This document shows, in pieces, positions 1-11,334 of a stretch of 64,000 nucleotides of DNA (position 1 is its first letter; every line of letters starts with the position of its first letter). The translations under genes and the position numbers were made by a program. The notes under the pieces are model-generated. The model was not told the DNA's origin. It searched no databases and was given only the letters and a program-made list of their open reading frames with translations. This DNA comes from Apodemus sylvaticus (Eukaryota > Chordata > Mammalia > Rodentia > Muridae): contig NC_067483.1 in assembly GCF_947179515.1 (NCBI RefSeq), positions 83,350,291-83,414,290 of the forward strand, written 5' to 3'.

Positions 1-104
1 TAAAACACACACACTAAGCACTTACACATACTATATACACATACAATATACATATACTACATATGTACACACACCAAACATACTACACACACACACCAAA
101 CATG

Positions 105-147
<43 letters not shown>

Positions 148-242
148 ACATGCACATACACTATACATTTCACACACACAGCACACACACAAACTACGCA
201 TCTACATACACAGATACATACACATACAGTCATACCCACACA
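1..242. repeat. CA/TACA-rich simple repeat
   Basis: Interrupted (CA)n mixed with TACA and CATA units across the left edge. The longest pure CA run lies around 109-140. ORFs of Thr/His repeats here are artefacts of the repeat. Confidence 0.9.
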
Positions 243-473
243 GGATTGTTGACATGTATTTATGTGAAATTGTGTGGGAGTCTAGGCAAGAGTGAAAGCC
301 AGAAGGCATCCTTTCTTACTTGTGGGTTGGGCTTCAGGCAGGGATAAATCTGACCCACAGTGGGATTTCTTCTTGAGAAAGCTTTAATTCTGATTAAATT
401 CTAATTTAATTAAGTATTTCCAGTGATTGGTCCAAGCTTTCACAGGATATTGTTATTGAAGATGCATGATAAC

Positions 474-838
474 TGTGGTGGTTTGAATGAAAATGGCCCC
501 CTCATGGCTCATGCTTAGTCCCGAGCTATCGGAACTGTTTGGGAAGGATTAGGAGGTGTGGTCTCCTTGGAGGAGGTATATCACTGGGGGCAGGCTTTGA
601 AGTTTCAAAACTGTCTCTCTCTTTCTACCCTGTGCTTTGTAGATCAGATGTAAACTCTTAGCTACTGCTCTAGCACTATAGCTGCCTTCCTGATGCCTGG
701 CATGTTCATTGCCATGATAATCATGGACTTTAATCCCCTGAAATCATGACCCACAAATTAAATACTTTCCTTTATAAGTTGCCTTGGTCATTGTATCCTA
801 ACATAGAAAAAGAAGAATAACTAAGATAGTAGCTTATA
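474..838 (+). mobile_element. MaLR-type LTR (TG...tttgaat...ctaaga family)
   Basis: Starts tgtggtggtttgaatg, has the GGAGGTGTGG block, a distal attaaat and the closing ttgccttggtcattg ... aactaagata segment shared with the copies near 12.1-12.8 kb, 44.0-44.4 kb and 54.7-55.0 kb. TG/CA-like ends and the 5-bp target duplication of a sister copy favour an ERVL-MaLR solo LTR. The exact subfamily name is uncertain. Confidence 0.6.
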
Positions 839-1011
839 ACTGTCTTTCACTTTTAAGAGTGTGCTCACTCACTAGAGAAACAAACTTAACTCTAGGACCT
901 CTGATCTTACCAACTTCTAGTCTAACTGAGCTGGAACAAAGCCAGACTCCATGGGTCATGATCTTGCCAAGACTTCTTCCATCTTTCCCAAGTCACTTCC
1001 AAGACAAACTC

Positions 1012-1505
1012 TTTTTTTTTGAGGAATAATTTTTTTATTGAATATATTCATTTACATTTCAAATGTTATTTCCTTTTCCAGTTTTCCCCCTCCCAGAAAA
1101 CCCCCAACCCATTCTCCTTTCCCCTGCCTCCATGAAGATGCCCCTCCTTCCACCTAACCCACTCCCACCTACCCCCTTCCCCTGATTTCCCCACTCTGGG
1201 ACATCTATAGCCTTCATAGGACCAAGGACCTCTCTTCCCACCAATGCCCAACAATGCATTCCTCTGACACAAATGTGGCTGGAACCATGTGTACCCCTTG
1301 GTTGATGGCTTAGTCCCTGGGAACCCTGGAGGGTCTGGTTGACCAACATCATCGTTCTTCCCATGAGGATGCAAACCCCTTCAGCTCCTCCAGTCCTTCT
1401 CCCAACTCCTTCATTGGGGACCCTGTGCTCAGTTCAATGGTTGAATGCTAGCTAGCATCTGCCTCTGTATCTGTAAGGCTCTGGCAGGGCCCCTCAGGAG
1501 ACAGC
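1012..1505 (-). mobile_element. L1 3' UTR fragment, antisense
   Basis: Begins with a T tract then ttattgaatatattcatttac, followed by the long C-rich stretch (ccccctcccagaaaaccccc and onward) characteristic of murine L1 3' UTRs read on the opposite strand. No ORF2 coding sequence remains. Confidence 0.75.
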
Positions 1506-1796
1506 CTTTCATAAGCCCACCTTTTTTTTTTTTTTTTGCCTGGCTTCTAAAATCTGCTTTCCCTTCTGTCTCATACAAAGTCCTGTAAACTATTCACTTA
1601 TATCAAATATTTAGCATATTATTAGCATCTTTTGCATTTATTTAGTCATTAGAATTTATACTTAAAAACATCTTCTAAATTTGCCACACATCTGCCTCCG
1701 TTTAACTCGGTGTGCGTTTTATGCTTCATTGCCCTCATCAGAAAAGTAATGGCTGATGCTGCAAGACTCCCAGTTTCTCTGCTATCCCAACAAGTT

Positions 1797-1976
<180 letters not shown>

Positions 1977-2075
1977 TGAGATATGAGCTAATTTTGTAGT
2001 CCTGGCTAGCCTGGAACTCACTTTGTAGACCATGATGGCCTCGACCTCACACATATCCATCTACCTCCTGAGTGT
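1977..2075 (-). mobile_element. B1 SINE remnant, antisense
   Basis: Reads gagatatgagctaattttgtagtcctggctagcctggaactcac, a diverged antisense B1, with the pyrimidine microsatellite in place of its A-tail. Confidence 0.7.
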
Positions 2076-2090
2076 TAGTGCAATAATTTC

Positions 2091-2281
2091 TATTTTAAAA
2101 TTTGTTTATTTATTTATTTTATGCATAGGAGTATACCACCATTGTGCTCTTCATACACACCAGAAGAGGGCATCGGATCCCATTATAGATGGTTGTGAGC
2201 CACCATGTGGTTGCTGGGAATTGAACTCAGGACCTCTGGAAGAGCAGTCGGTGCTCTTAACCGCTGAGCCATGTCTCCAGT
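2091..2281 (-). mobile_element. B2 SINE, antisense
   Basis: T-rich tail, then ccagaagagggcatcggatc, gccaccatgtggttgctggg, and a closing reversed tRNA-like head (ctcttaaccgctgagccatg). Confidence 0.9.
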
Positions 2282-2524
2282 CTGTGTCCAATAATTTTTG
2301 TCATGTGGTTATTGCCTATGTGCATGATATCTGTGCTCTGTACTTCTAATTCATCTTTATGAGTCTAGCATTTTTGTTACTATTAATTTTGTATTTAATA
2401 CTTTAGGGGATAGATTAGCATGGTTCACCACAAAATGTCCTGACAATTAAGAATCTGTGACTGGACAGGTCACACTTCACTGTTACTTCTTTTTCTTCCT
2501 CTACTTTTGAGCCATTTATGGGAC

Positions 2525-2700
2525 AAGCCTGGTGAGGTAGCAAACAACTGTAATTCCCTCACTTGGGAGGCTGAGGCAGGAAGATTGTCCCATCTTTGAG
2601 ATCAACCTGTGCTTTACAATGAGCACTAAGCTAGCCCCTCGCACCCCCAGTTAACCAACCACACAAAGCAAAACAAGAAAGGGGGAAAAACAGAAATGAA
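2525..2700 (+). mobile_element. Old B1 SINE, sense
   Basis: A diverged B1 body (cttgggaggctgaggcaggaag, then gagatcaacctgtgcttta), ending in an A-rich tail from about 2660. Confidence 0.7.
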
Positions 2701-2964
2701 GAAAAGACAGCTTTCACTTCATTCCATTCTAAGGTAGGAGCCTCTGGACCACAAAGAATAAACAGGTAGTTAAGATATGCCAGTTAATATGAGTTTATTT
2801 ATGTCAATACATATCTAAGTAAGGAAGATAGAAAAACAGCCCAGTGCCCACAAAGTTCAAAGTCCTCAGTAAGACTCAGCCATTTCTTCAGCAATGGTGA
2901 CTCAGAGAGGATGCTGGCAGTCACTGGAGACACAATTGTCTTTCTTGTTTAAAGATGGCCACAC

Positions 2965-2985
2965 GGGGGGGGGGGGGGGGGGGGG
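2965..2985. repeat. Uninterrupted run of 21 G
   Basis: A pure guanine homopolymer following cac. Such runs can form stacked quadruplexes and their length is often unreliable in sequencing. Confidence 0.9.
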
Positions 2986-2989
2986 TCCT

Positions 2990-4265
2990 GCCCTGGGCAT
3001 ATCCTACTGCTCCTTGCTTATTTTCTATCTCTCACACTGAGACTCCGATGGTTAGGCCAGCTACTTCTGGGTGCATCATCTTTTCTCTGACTTCCCTTTT
3101 CCCTATCTGTCAGTCTGTCCCTGGAAGTAAGATGAACAGCTGTAGCTGGTGTGGGAGCTCACAAGGCAGAGAATGTGATCCCTGCATGGAGGGCTGCCTG
3201 AGCGCTGGAGGAAGCGAAAATCCGGGCTTGGAGTGCAGGAAGTAAGAGAAAGCCTCACTGCTGGGAGCTGAGCACCTTTGTTTCCCAGAGGCAGAAAGTA
3301 CTCTCGGGTCTGAAGCTTTCCTGTCACCATTCTGGGACTGTTTGTCTTAGATGCTGCCTGTCACATTTGCATTCAATTAAGAAATGAAAGCGAAAGAAGA
3401 CAGAGATGTAGGTGAAGCCGTTATTCACATGAATGTCATTGAATGAGACGTTCTGAGTTGTCCTTTAAAATGTCCATCTATTTAAGTTGGGAGGTCAGAC
3501 GCAGTTTCAACATTTTTAATCCTGGAAATTGAGGTCATTGCTCCCAAGACGGTTTGTGAACCCACACAAGAACATTCTGGATTAGAAAGCAACCCTGTCT
3601 CTCTGTTCAGTGTTTCCACTGTACCTAAGGATTTTCTACCTATGTGTGTGTGGGGGTTGTGTGTGTGTGGAAGAAGGTTGAGTTGATAGTTAAGTTTTCA
3701 GTAGATCTGTGGCCCAGAGGACTAGTTGTGAGAGCCAGCTGTCAATTTTGCAAAACAGTACCCCCTTTACTAATGTTCTTATCAAGAGAAATGAAAATAA
3801 GTTATAAGTAATCTTTACCTTGCTATGACTTAATTGTATATATTCCTATAAAGTTATATTATCTTGAGTTTGAAAAACCATGAAACTATAGGGCTCAGAC
3901 ACAGCTGATCAAATAAAATTACTGACTGGAAGATTCAGAAAGTTCACTTTACTAAGTTTCTGCTAAAACCTCAAGTGACAGCACTGAAGAATGTGAGCCT
4001 CAGACTTCTCCCTACCAGGGAGCTCAGCTCTCGCATGTGTAAATAAGAGGTAAGTCCTGCCATAAATGCAAATTGCTGTAGTAAATCAACAATTCATTCC
4101 ATGCGGGTCCTGAGCAAGGCTGTGTACTCCATGCTCTGGGTTGTCTGAATGGGATCGCTTCCTCAGCCTCTGCATGGCAAATCAGAAAGGGGGTTCTTAC
4201 AACAGTAGTTTGCTGGCTCAGACATCTTTCAGAATAACTTCTAGACTTCAGATTCCAAATGGGGT
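2990..4265. other. Downstream flank without recognised gene
   Basis: No supported gene or clear transposable element, apart from a very diverged B1-like stretch around 3500-3610 and a short GT run near 3640-3670. Short ORFs on both strands show no family similarity. Confidence 0.5.
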
Positions 4266-4269
4266 TCGG

Positions 4270-4352
4270 TGGGGCTGGGGTGTAGTTCAGCGGGACAAGA
4301 CTTGCTATTGTCTTCAAGGACTTGGCTTTGGGTCTCAGTATTGTAAACAGAG
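4270..4352 (+). mobile_element. ID-type (tRNA-Ala-derived) SINE remnant
   Basis: ggggctggggtgtagttcag resembles the A-box region of ID elements and is followed by a degenerate ctttgggtctcagtattg B-box/3' part. Diverged and short. Confidence 0.5.
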
Positions 4353-4967
4353 CCTGAAAGAAAAGGGACTTTGCAGAGAAGACACTGGTGTACTTACTAT
4401 AGATTTTAGGCATAGATCTGAGATAGGGCAATGGATGAATACTATAGACAGCTGGACGTGGTCTATATGACATCTCTTTATAAAACAGAGATTGCTTTTT
4501 TTTCTCAAAGTCTATACATCCTGATGACAAACTTTATTTAAAAATCATCAGATAGGAATAGTATTATAAAGATGTTTGTTGGGTGAAGCGCTCCACAGTA
4601 GTCCAAGCTCTGCAGGGTCAACTGTAGCCCCCTCATTCACTGCTTACAGCAGTACCTGCCTTCTAAGATCAAGCTGAGGGAAAAAGAAATGGCTAGCGTC
4701 ACAGTATGACAAAGTTTTATAACACTTATGCTTGAAAAAGAAAGCCTTAGTATCTGGTTACATAAAAGAATTGATCACTAGAAAGCTCCTCTCTCAGCCC
4801 TTTATTAACCAGTTTAATTATCTGAAGACTGATATGCCCAGATATAAGTTTATCCAGTTTAAGTAAGGGTGTATAAGAAACACAAATGTCTTTTATACTA
4901 GAATTAAGTCAGTAGCTGCATATAACAAAAGAAAAATGAAGAAAAATGTATTAAATCTTACATTTCT

Positions 4968-5158
4968 TGGGGCTGGAGAGATGGCTCAGTGGTTAAGAGC
5001 ACTGATTGCTCTTCCAGAGGTCTTGAGTTCAATTTCTAGCAACCACATGGTGGCTCACAACCATCTGTAATGGGGATCCTATGCCCTCTTCTGGTGTGCC
5101 TGAATATAACAACAATGTATTCGTATACATAAAACAAATAAATAAATCTTTATAAAAG
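4968..5158 (+). mobile_element. B2 SINE with 15-bp target duplication
   Basis: A complete sense B2 (ggggctggagagatggctca through the aaataaataaatctt tail), flanked by an exact 15-bp repeat aaatcttacatttct at 4953-4967 and 5159-5173. The duplication proves L1-mediated insertion. Confidence 0.97.
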
Positions 5159-5194
5159 AAATCTTACATTTCTCACCTTTTCTGTGTCTGTTTA

Positions 5195-5217
5195 TTTTAA
5201 ATGTTTATTATTTATTT

Positions 5218-5256
<39 letters not shown>

Positions 5257-5400
5257 ACCACACACAAGCATGTGTGCCAAAGCACATTTGTAGAAGTCAG
5301 AGAACAGTTTGCTGAGTCAGGTTTTCTTTCTCTCCCACAGGTCCTGGGGGTTGGACTCAGGTTGTCAAGTTTGGTGGTGTGTATCTTCACCCACAGCCAT
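5195..5400 (-). mobile_element. B3 SINE, antisense, with internal (GT)n
   Basis: T-rich tail and a (GT)17 tract (5221-5254), then gaagtcagagaacagtttgc and ggtcctgggggttggactca, the typical reversed B3 body. Confidence 0.75.
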
Positions 5401-5403
5401 TTT

Positions 5404-5525
5404 GCCAGACAGGGTCTCATGTAGTCCAGGTTGGTCTTACAGTTGCTATGTGAATAAAGATGACATAGAATTCCTGACTCCTACTTCTGCCACCTAAGTT
5501 CTGGGATCCCAGGTATGCACCTCTT
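5404..5525 (-). mobile_element. B1 SINE, antisense, diverged
   Basis: ccagacagggtctcatgtag, then a B1-like body ending ttctgggatcccaggtatgc. Directly abuts the B3 element on its left. Confidence 0.6.
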
Positions 5526-5529
5526 CACA

Positions 5530-8295
5530 CACCTAAGTATCACATTTCCCTTTGTTAAATTTCCAACAGAAGACAAGTGACCAGTGGATTGTTGCAATCC
5601 CAAGTATAAGACTGCCTGTGGGTCAAAAATAAGAGGACTCAGTTTCACAGTTACGAGGAACTTCTTTAGAATACCCATGCAGGTACTACAAAAAGCAGTG
5701 CATTCTAGCTCATCCAAAGGTGGGAATTCTCTCAAGTGGAAAAGGTAGGCTAAGAGTTGGGGGTGGCCTTCCTTATTTTATTCAGGTCAGAAATGATAGG
5801 CAGCTCTCTGGCTAGCAAGCTATCAGGGAACAAGGAAGGGTGTGACTCCATAGCAAACCCCATAGCATGGGATACAGGATAATTTATCCTATCTATATTC
5901 TCAGCCAAAATGCTTATAACAGAGTGTAGCAGTTCATTGGGAATAAAAAGGCAAGGAGAAAAGTCCACCCATAATCCCCAGGGCTGTTGATAGGATGGCG
6001 TTTAAATAATAATGAATAATAATTGAATAATAATATTGAGTAATTGATACAAGTGATTAATAGTAATAATTGAATAATAAGTATTTTTCTGCTCTATGCA
6101 GGGAATGCACAGTTTCACATGAAAATGTGAAATGTTATTTAAAATATTTAAAATTAAAATGTATGGAATTTTTAAATAATTTAAAACATTGGAATTTAAT
6201 TATAATGGAATTTAAAATTTAACTTTATGAAATTAAAAATAATTTTAAAATAATGGAATTTGGAAATAATGGAATAGAATTTGGAGAGAAAAAGACTTAC
6301 AAATGTCATGTATTTAGGGAAGATGTAAAGACTTCAAAAGGATAGAATTCCTGAGACAGTTGGATCCTGGATCTGATTCTGCCAAGAAATTCTCACTGTC
6401 TTTTCTTTTCTTTCTTTTTTTTTTTTTTTTAATTTTCTCCCCCTAGAACTTAGTTCCATAAGTTTCTCCAAGCAAATAGAAATCTCAGGATGAACGAGTA
6501 CAAATCATTTGAGAAGAGCTACAGGTCAGTGGGATACGAGCCTTTGCCCATCTCAGGTTCAGTGGGATACTTCTGACGAGCTGGTAACCATGTGTTAACA
6601 AAAACACCCTTTTCAGTGAGTAAGATCAATCAACAGAATGTGATTGAACGAATCCAACGAAGAGTGGTATCAGAGTCTCAGTCAGAGCAGAGCAGATTCC
6701 AGGGAGACAGTGCCCGGAGCAACACAGAAGCAGAAGCTTCCAGGCATCTTTCAGGTCTCTTGCTGAGCCTGTGAGACTCAAAGACATCAGTATTCACGTT
6801 CTGTTCCACAGGACCTTGGCAGCATTTCTTACATACTCCGAAAAGACAGCATGCATGGGGGTTGGGGTGGGCTGGGGGGCATTTCCAGTGTGTCTCAGTT
6901 TCGTCATTTTCAGGCTCACAAAGTATATTCACAGAGTGTAGGTACAATTCCATGCCCCCCTTCCTTTCCTGTGGCCTGCTAGCTCTGTGACTTCACATAT
7001 GAGTATCCAGTGACAGTGTAGCGGAAACCAACAGGACAGGCATCGGGAAGTGTGTGGCAATGACTGGTGAGGATGAAATATACATTTTATGAGTCTTGGA
7101 AAAACTGCAGGACGCATAGAAACTGGTTCCTCGTGCCTGCATTCAACCAGTTGGTCTGTCTGAGGCCATACTGGACTCCAAAGTGAACAGATGTGGGCCT
7201 GCATGGTGGGTCACTGTCGAAATTTGGAAACCAATGTTTGAGGATAAATAAGGCACTAAGTTACTGTTAGTGATGGAGAAGTCCAAAATGTATCTCCAAC
7301 TGTATTTGGTCTCTATTCCCTTGGAGAACAAGTCCCAGAATATTCTTGGAGAAAAAAAAAGGTAGGATCATAATCACCTTCTCCATATTTTTTATCAGAG
7401 TATACCTAAATTACAAGTAGTTTCAGAGTGTGTGTGTGTGTGTGTTTTTTTTCTGTTCTTGAGAAATAGATTCTAAGCTACTTGGAAGGTAAAGAATGGA
7501 AGCTAATTATTTATCCAGCAGAGACTTAAAGTGTAAAAGATAAAGGTCCCCTTTGTAGGACAGCATCCTGCTGAGAAGACTCTCCTAAATTAGATGCTCT
7601 CTCAGGGGACAGGGGACACTGGGCACTCTACACAGGGCTCATTTCCCTGGGTGCTGCAGGAGAGTGCTGCATGGTGGGTGAGGTGCTTAGCTGCAATGGG
7701 TTACCAGGTCAGGCAGCCTCCATTGATGCTGGTGTGTGGCAGACACCTGTGGTACACGCCCAGGCCTGCTGTGATGGGAGGCTTGGGAATAAGTGACATG
7801 CTGGTCATTTCGTAAGTGACAATGATCTCTTTTCCTGCTGTACAATATCTAAGGCAGCAACAGGGAAAGGGCTGGTGCCCCCAAACCTATGTTTGTCTCA
7901 TGAGACAATGACAAGGAATCTGGGAGACAATGGAGCCCAAAGGGAGGTTTGAAGTTTCCCTTGCACTCCCCTTTGAATCAACCCAGGTTCCCTTTGTCTG
8001 TTCAAGAGTGAACAGGCTAGTTTGTCCCCACCCTGAACCATAGCCTTCCTTCCTTCCTTTGAAAATTATCCCCAAGGCTACTTTAGGAAAACTGCCAGGA
8101 TGACACCCAATTCAAAGGTGGAGTACATGGTAAATACTTAGAGTCCTGTGGGCTGGCCATTATTAACGAAAACTATCACAGAGTCTTTAAGTCAGCCTAC
8201 TTGATACCTTTAAATCATAGCTTTCTCGTGGGATGCTCTGTCTCTGCCCCTCTCTTTGTCTCTGTCTCTCTCTTTTTCCTGCTCTGTTACTTTTT
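5530..8295. other. Downstream flank without recognised gene
   Basis: No gene supported. Contains an AT-rich low-complexity block (about 5998-6260, aataat/attgaat units), a T run at 6417-6431 and a short GT tract at 7430-7445. The rest looks like single-copy sequence or repeats too old for me to name. Confidence 0.45.
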
Positions 8296-8299
8296 GTTT

Positions 8300-8313
8300 G
8301 TTTTTTGAAGCAG

Positions 8314-8379
<66 letters not shown>

Positions 8380-8475
8380 TAGCCTTGGCTGTCCTAGAAC
8401 TCTCTATGCAACCTCTAACCCATAAAGATCTTCCCACCTCTGCCCCTATGAGAGCTGGTATTAAAGGCATATCTG
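8300..8475 (-). mobile_element. B1 SINE, antisense, with (TC)n expanded inside it
   Basis: The antisense B1 begins gaagcagggtctctctc; the usual tctctgtgtagcc motif is replaced by a pure CT tract (8317-8374) before gatgtagccttggctgtcct, and the body continues to ggtattaaaggcat. The microsatellite appears to have grown from the element's own TCTC core. Confidence 0.8.
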
Positions 8476-8959
8476 CATATTGTCCCAGCTCTCTTGACTG
8501 GCTTTAAATACCCAGTGAGGTGACAGGTGTCCTTGGCAGGAAAGGGACAGGGGTGATCAATAGGTCTGAGAACAACCATTCTGTGTCAGTGAACCTGTGA
8601 ATAAGGAACTCTTTTTGGCATCATTAAATCCAAGTCTCTAGAGATTAAATAATGAGATTGTTCATCCTTGTTCTAAAAACACATGTACACAGTGGTGCTA
8701 ATGGTCCATTTGCAGCACAACATCTAGTTATGTGTTATTATTTATGTCACTGTGACCAGGTTGAATGCTCCATTCAAATATCTACCATTCAGATTGTCAT
8801 TCGGACCAACCTTCTCCACCCCCGGGGCCCCCATTCATATCACCTGTGTTTGTAAATAGAAGATGCTTTATTTTTCCTCTGGATTCTTCGGGAGAGTGCC
8901 TGGTATTGCTTCTACCAGGATACCACAGGGATTATTTCAAGAAAAAGATTATGCAATGT

Positions 8960-9085
8960 AATGCTTAGCATTTATATAGGTTCTTTTGATTTCAAAAACA
9001 ACTTATAAATATCGCCTACCACGACAGCATCCTTGCGAGGTAGGTATTATCGTCTACATCAACAATAGAAAACCGAGGCCAAAGA
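8960..9085 (-). mobile_element. MIR SINE, antisense
   Basis: gcatttatataggttc, gaggtaggtattatcgtcta and aaaaccgaggcc follow the reversed MIR core (size of the gap, 'gaggtaggtattat', 'gaaactgaggc'). Confidence 0.65.
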
Positions 9086-9490
9086 GGGAAGGGCTCTGTT
9101 CTGAGCACGGAGTCAGGAGCCATACTGGCATAGGCATCTTGGCCATTTGCTCTGGGCCCTGAAGAGGTCACACCTCTCTCATACAGCAACAGTCTCTGTT
9201 AATACAGGATTGTATATTATATAGATATAAAACAACAACACACAATGACATTATAGAACAATAATCCAATATTTCTGTTTCTTAGTAAAATATGTTAAGC
9301 ACAGTATTTAAATTGCATTTGTCTGAAAAGCATTTGGTATATTAAATAGCAGAAGGTATATTAAATAGCTCTATTATAAACATTTGCTGGCATACTCTTA
9401 ACAGCATAATAATTCTAAATAAATTAAAATCCACCGACGCATAGATCTTTCCTTTATAACACTGTTAACCAAGCACAAATGTGAAACTGC

Positions 9491-9496
9491 TTTATT
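9491..9496 (-). promoter_or_regulatory. Pld5: Candidate Pld5 poly(A) signal (AATAAA)
   Basis: Plus-strand TTTATT, that is AATAAA on the gene strand, followed within about 25 nt by a T/G-rich stretch that could bind CstF. It lies about 890 nt below the stop codon. An alternative hexamer lies at 10277-10282. Confidence 0.3.
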
Positions 9497-9570
9497 CTTC
9501 AAATGCAGACTTAATGGCTTGCTGGGTATTAGCAGGGGCACTTACTTCATTTTTCTGAGCTTGAGGAAAG

Positions 9571-9572
<2 letters not shown>

Positions 9573-9618
<46 letters not shown>
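9573..9618. repeat. (TA)n microsatellite
   Basis: Twenty-three TA units without interruption, in the presumed 3' UTR of Pld5. Confidence 0.95.
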
Positions 9619-9620
<2 letters not shown>

Positions 9621-10380
9621 AAAGACTGTGGTTTTTTAAAAGTAACCAATTTAAGATGGGAAAAAGTGTAATTGAAAGAAGAAAGTGAAAGACTGATTTC
9701 CATTTGGAAAATTCATACCATTCCCTAAGACATTCCCACCCTTTGAACTAAAGCTGAGGTGGATCCAGGGATGATGTAATACAAGAACATGTTTGTCAGA
9801 AGACAGACTGATACCCCCCAAAACCTGGTATCAGAACACAAGGAACAAGGGGACAGAAACGAGTGTTTTTCAGTCGTCTTGAAGGCTGGCATGAGATGGA
9901 GACGCCTGGGCTCAGCTGCCTGGATAGGTCTTGGAGATGATATATCAGGGCAGATACTGGGCCCTGCCTGTGTCTTCTCCCCCTTCCTCTAATTCCAGAA
10001 TTCAGCAATATTAAAGGAAAGGGCTCACCTCATGCTATGCTTCTTAAAACCAGTGCAGGTGGGTCAGCAGAAAAGGTTCTAAAACCAGTAAGAATCAGGA
10101 GACAAGAACCAAGTCGTAAAATGTGTTTGTAGTCATTAAAAACTAACTCCTACGCCAGAACAACATTCTCTGTCAGAGCACATAGATACAAAAGTCTTAA
10201 ATTTAATATACAGAGCTAAGATGTTGTTAGCTAGATATTACATGTCATTCAGAGAACATTTTAAATAAGTGTGCTTTTTATTTCTCCTTAATAAAAGAAA
10301 AGATGTAGTAAATTGTTGTCTTTCCTCTAGTTCTTGCTGAGTTTGGTCTGAAGCCTTGCGTGTCTGTTAGTGAGCTGTGG

Positions 10381-10628
10381 TCAGGGCTCCTTCCCGGTGG
10401 CATTGGAAATGGCAGGTTGGTTGGACGGAGACTTGAGTTTGGACAGGCTTGAACAGTTCGGCTGTTTCGTTGGCTGTATGGATTTGGCATAAGGCGAATA
10501 CCAGTCCCTCTCAAACACATCTTTAAGTTGCTTAATGATGCTCCTGTTACCTCTCACATCTGCCTGGTTGATGACAAGGCCCGTGCCAGCATTCTGGGTG
10601 AAGTCATTCCCTACCCAGTCAAAATTTC
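10381..10628 (-). CDS. Pld5: Pld5 last coding exon with stop codon
   Basis: After an acceptor ending tttatttgtag, GA completes the Gly codon and the exon encodes NFDWVGNDFTQNAGTGLVIN through DWYSPYAK to a C-terminal ATGKEP, then TGA at 10381-10383 (81 residues). Together with the preceding exon it forms the G-N-x-D-W block that follows the second HKD motif in PLD3/4/5, then the conserved FERDWYSPY helix and a serine/lysine-rich tail. Sequons are NRS (27-29), NCS (57-59) and NAT (75-77). The tail is the least conserved part of the family, so small length differences between species are expected. A 119-bp inverted repeat begins 319 nt upstream of this exon in the transcript. Confidence 0.94.
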
Positions 10629-10705
10629 CTACAAATAAAGAAATTATGATGAGAAGGTACAATCCACTGGGAAAATTCCCAAGATAATTAAATACAGAAC
10701 AGATT

Positions 10706-10742
<37 letters not shown>

Positions 10743-10748
10743 AATAAA
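10706..10748. repeat. (AAAT)n microsatellite in last Pld5 intron
   Basis: About ten aaat units, starting some 80 bp upstream (gene sense) of the last exon's acceptor. Confidence 0.9.
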
Positions 10749-10946
10749 CACCCAGGAATAATAAGAGAGGCAGAATCCTGTTGACAGCTCCCGAGGGGGA
10801 AAAATTGCAAGAAGCTCCACATATGGCGGATTAATATTTGCATATTATTTTGGCATTTTCTTTGGCTTCTCTCAAGTCGAAACTCAAAACAAGAAATCTG
10901 CTGTTCTTTTCCTGTAAATGTTATTTCTTATTGATGTTCGCAAGAC

Positions 10947-11065
10947 ACACTAAATACAGCAACATTTAAAATATATAGGAATACACTTAAAAATCCTGTG
11001 AACAATTACTACCTTCTCAGAGAGACAACATCGAATCCATATGTATAAACATTACTATGCAGAGA
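10947..11065 (+). repeat. Left arm of 119-bp inverted repeat
   Basis: Begins acactaaatacagcaac and ends actatgcagaga. It is the reverse complement of 11484-11602 with one mismatch seen (aacaat against aacagt). It lies in the last Pld5 intron, 319 nt from the last exon. Confidence 0.95.
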
Positions 11066-11334
11066 GGCTTCGCCATTGAGACAAAGCAGAAGGAGAGATA
11101 TAACTCTGGCGTTCCCTAAGGAGACTGGAAGGTATCCCCCAGAGCAGGACCGGTGGCTTGAAGAAATAGAAGAAATGTATTCTCATGACTTTGGAGACAA
11201 AAACCTCAAGGTTGGTTCCTTCCGAGAACTACAGGAAATGCGATGGCTACTTTTTGTTGCCAACTTACCTCCTCTAGGAAGAACAAACGCTATCAGATTA
11301 GTCTTTCACCAGATCGATGGTGCATTCCCTTGAC

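Larger units (their letters stand above)
9475..10380 (-). other. Pld5: Probable Pld5 3' UTR
   Basis: The sequence below the TGA is largely free of SINEs and LINEs, apart from a (TA)n tract at 9573-9618. Two minus-strand AATAAA hexamers are candidates for the poly(A) signal: one at 10277-10282, about 100 nt past the stop, and one at 9491-9496, followed by GT-rich sequence. I favour the second because of the GT-rich downstream element, but no transcript evidence is available and a longer UTR is possible. Confidence 0.35.

Noticed and set aside
4024..4530. 168-codon minus-strand ORF
   Set aside because: Overlaps an ID-type SINE remnant and shows no domain; downstream of Pld5 with no gene context.
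4968..5040. tRNA-like A and B boxes in SINE heads considered as tRNA genes
   Set aside because: They belong to B2/B3/ID SINEs with A-rich tails and target duplications; no cloverleaf-forming tRNA gene was found.
11076..11333. 85-codon ORF in the spacer of the inverted repeat
   Set aside because: Short, no homology recognised, and its end runs into MaLR-like sequence.
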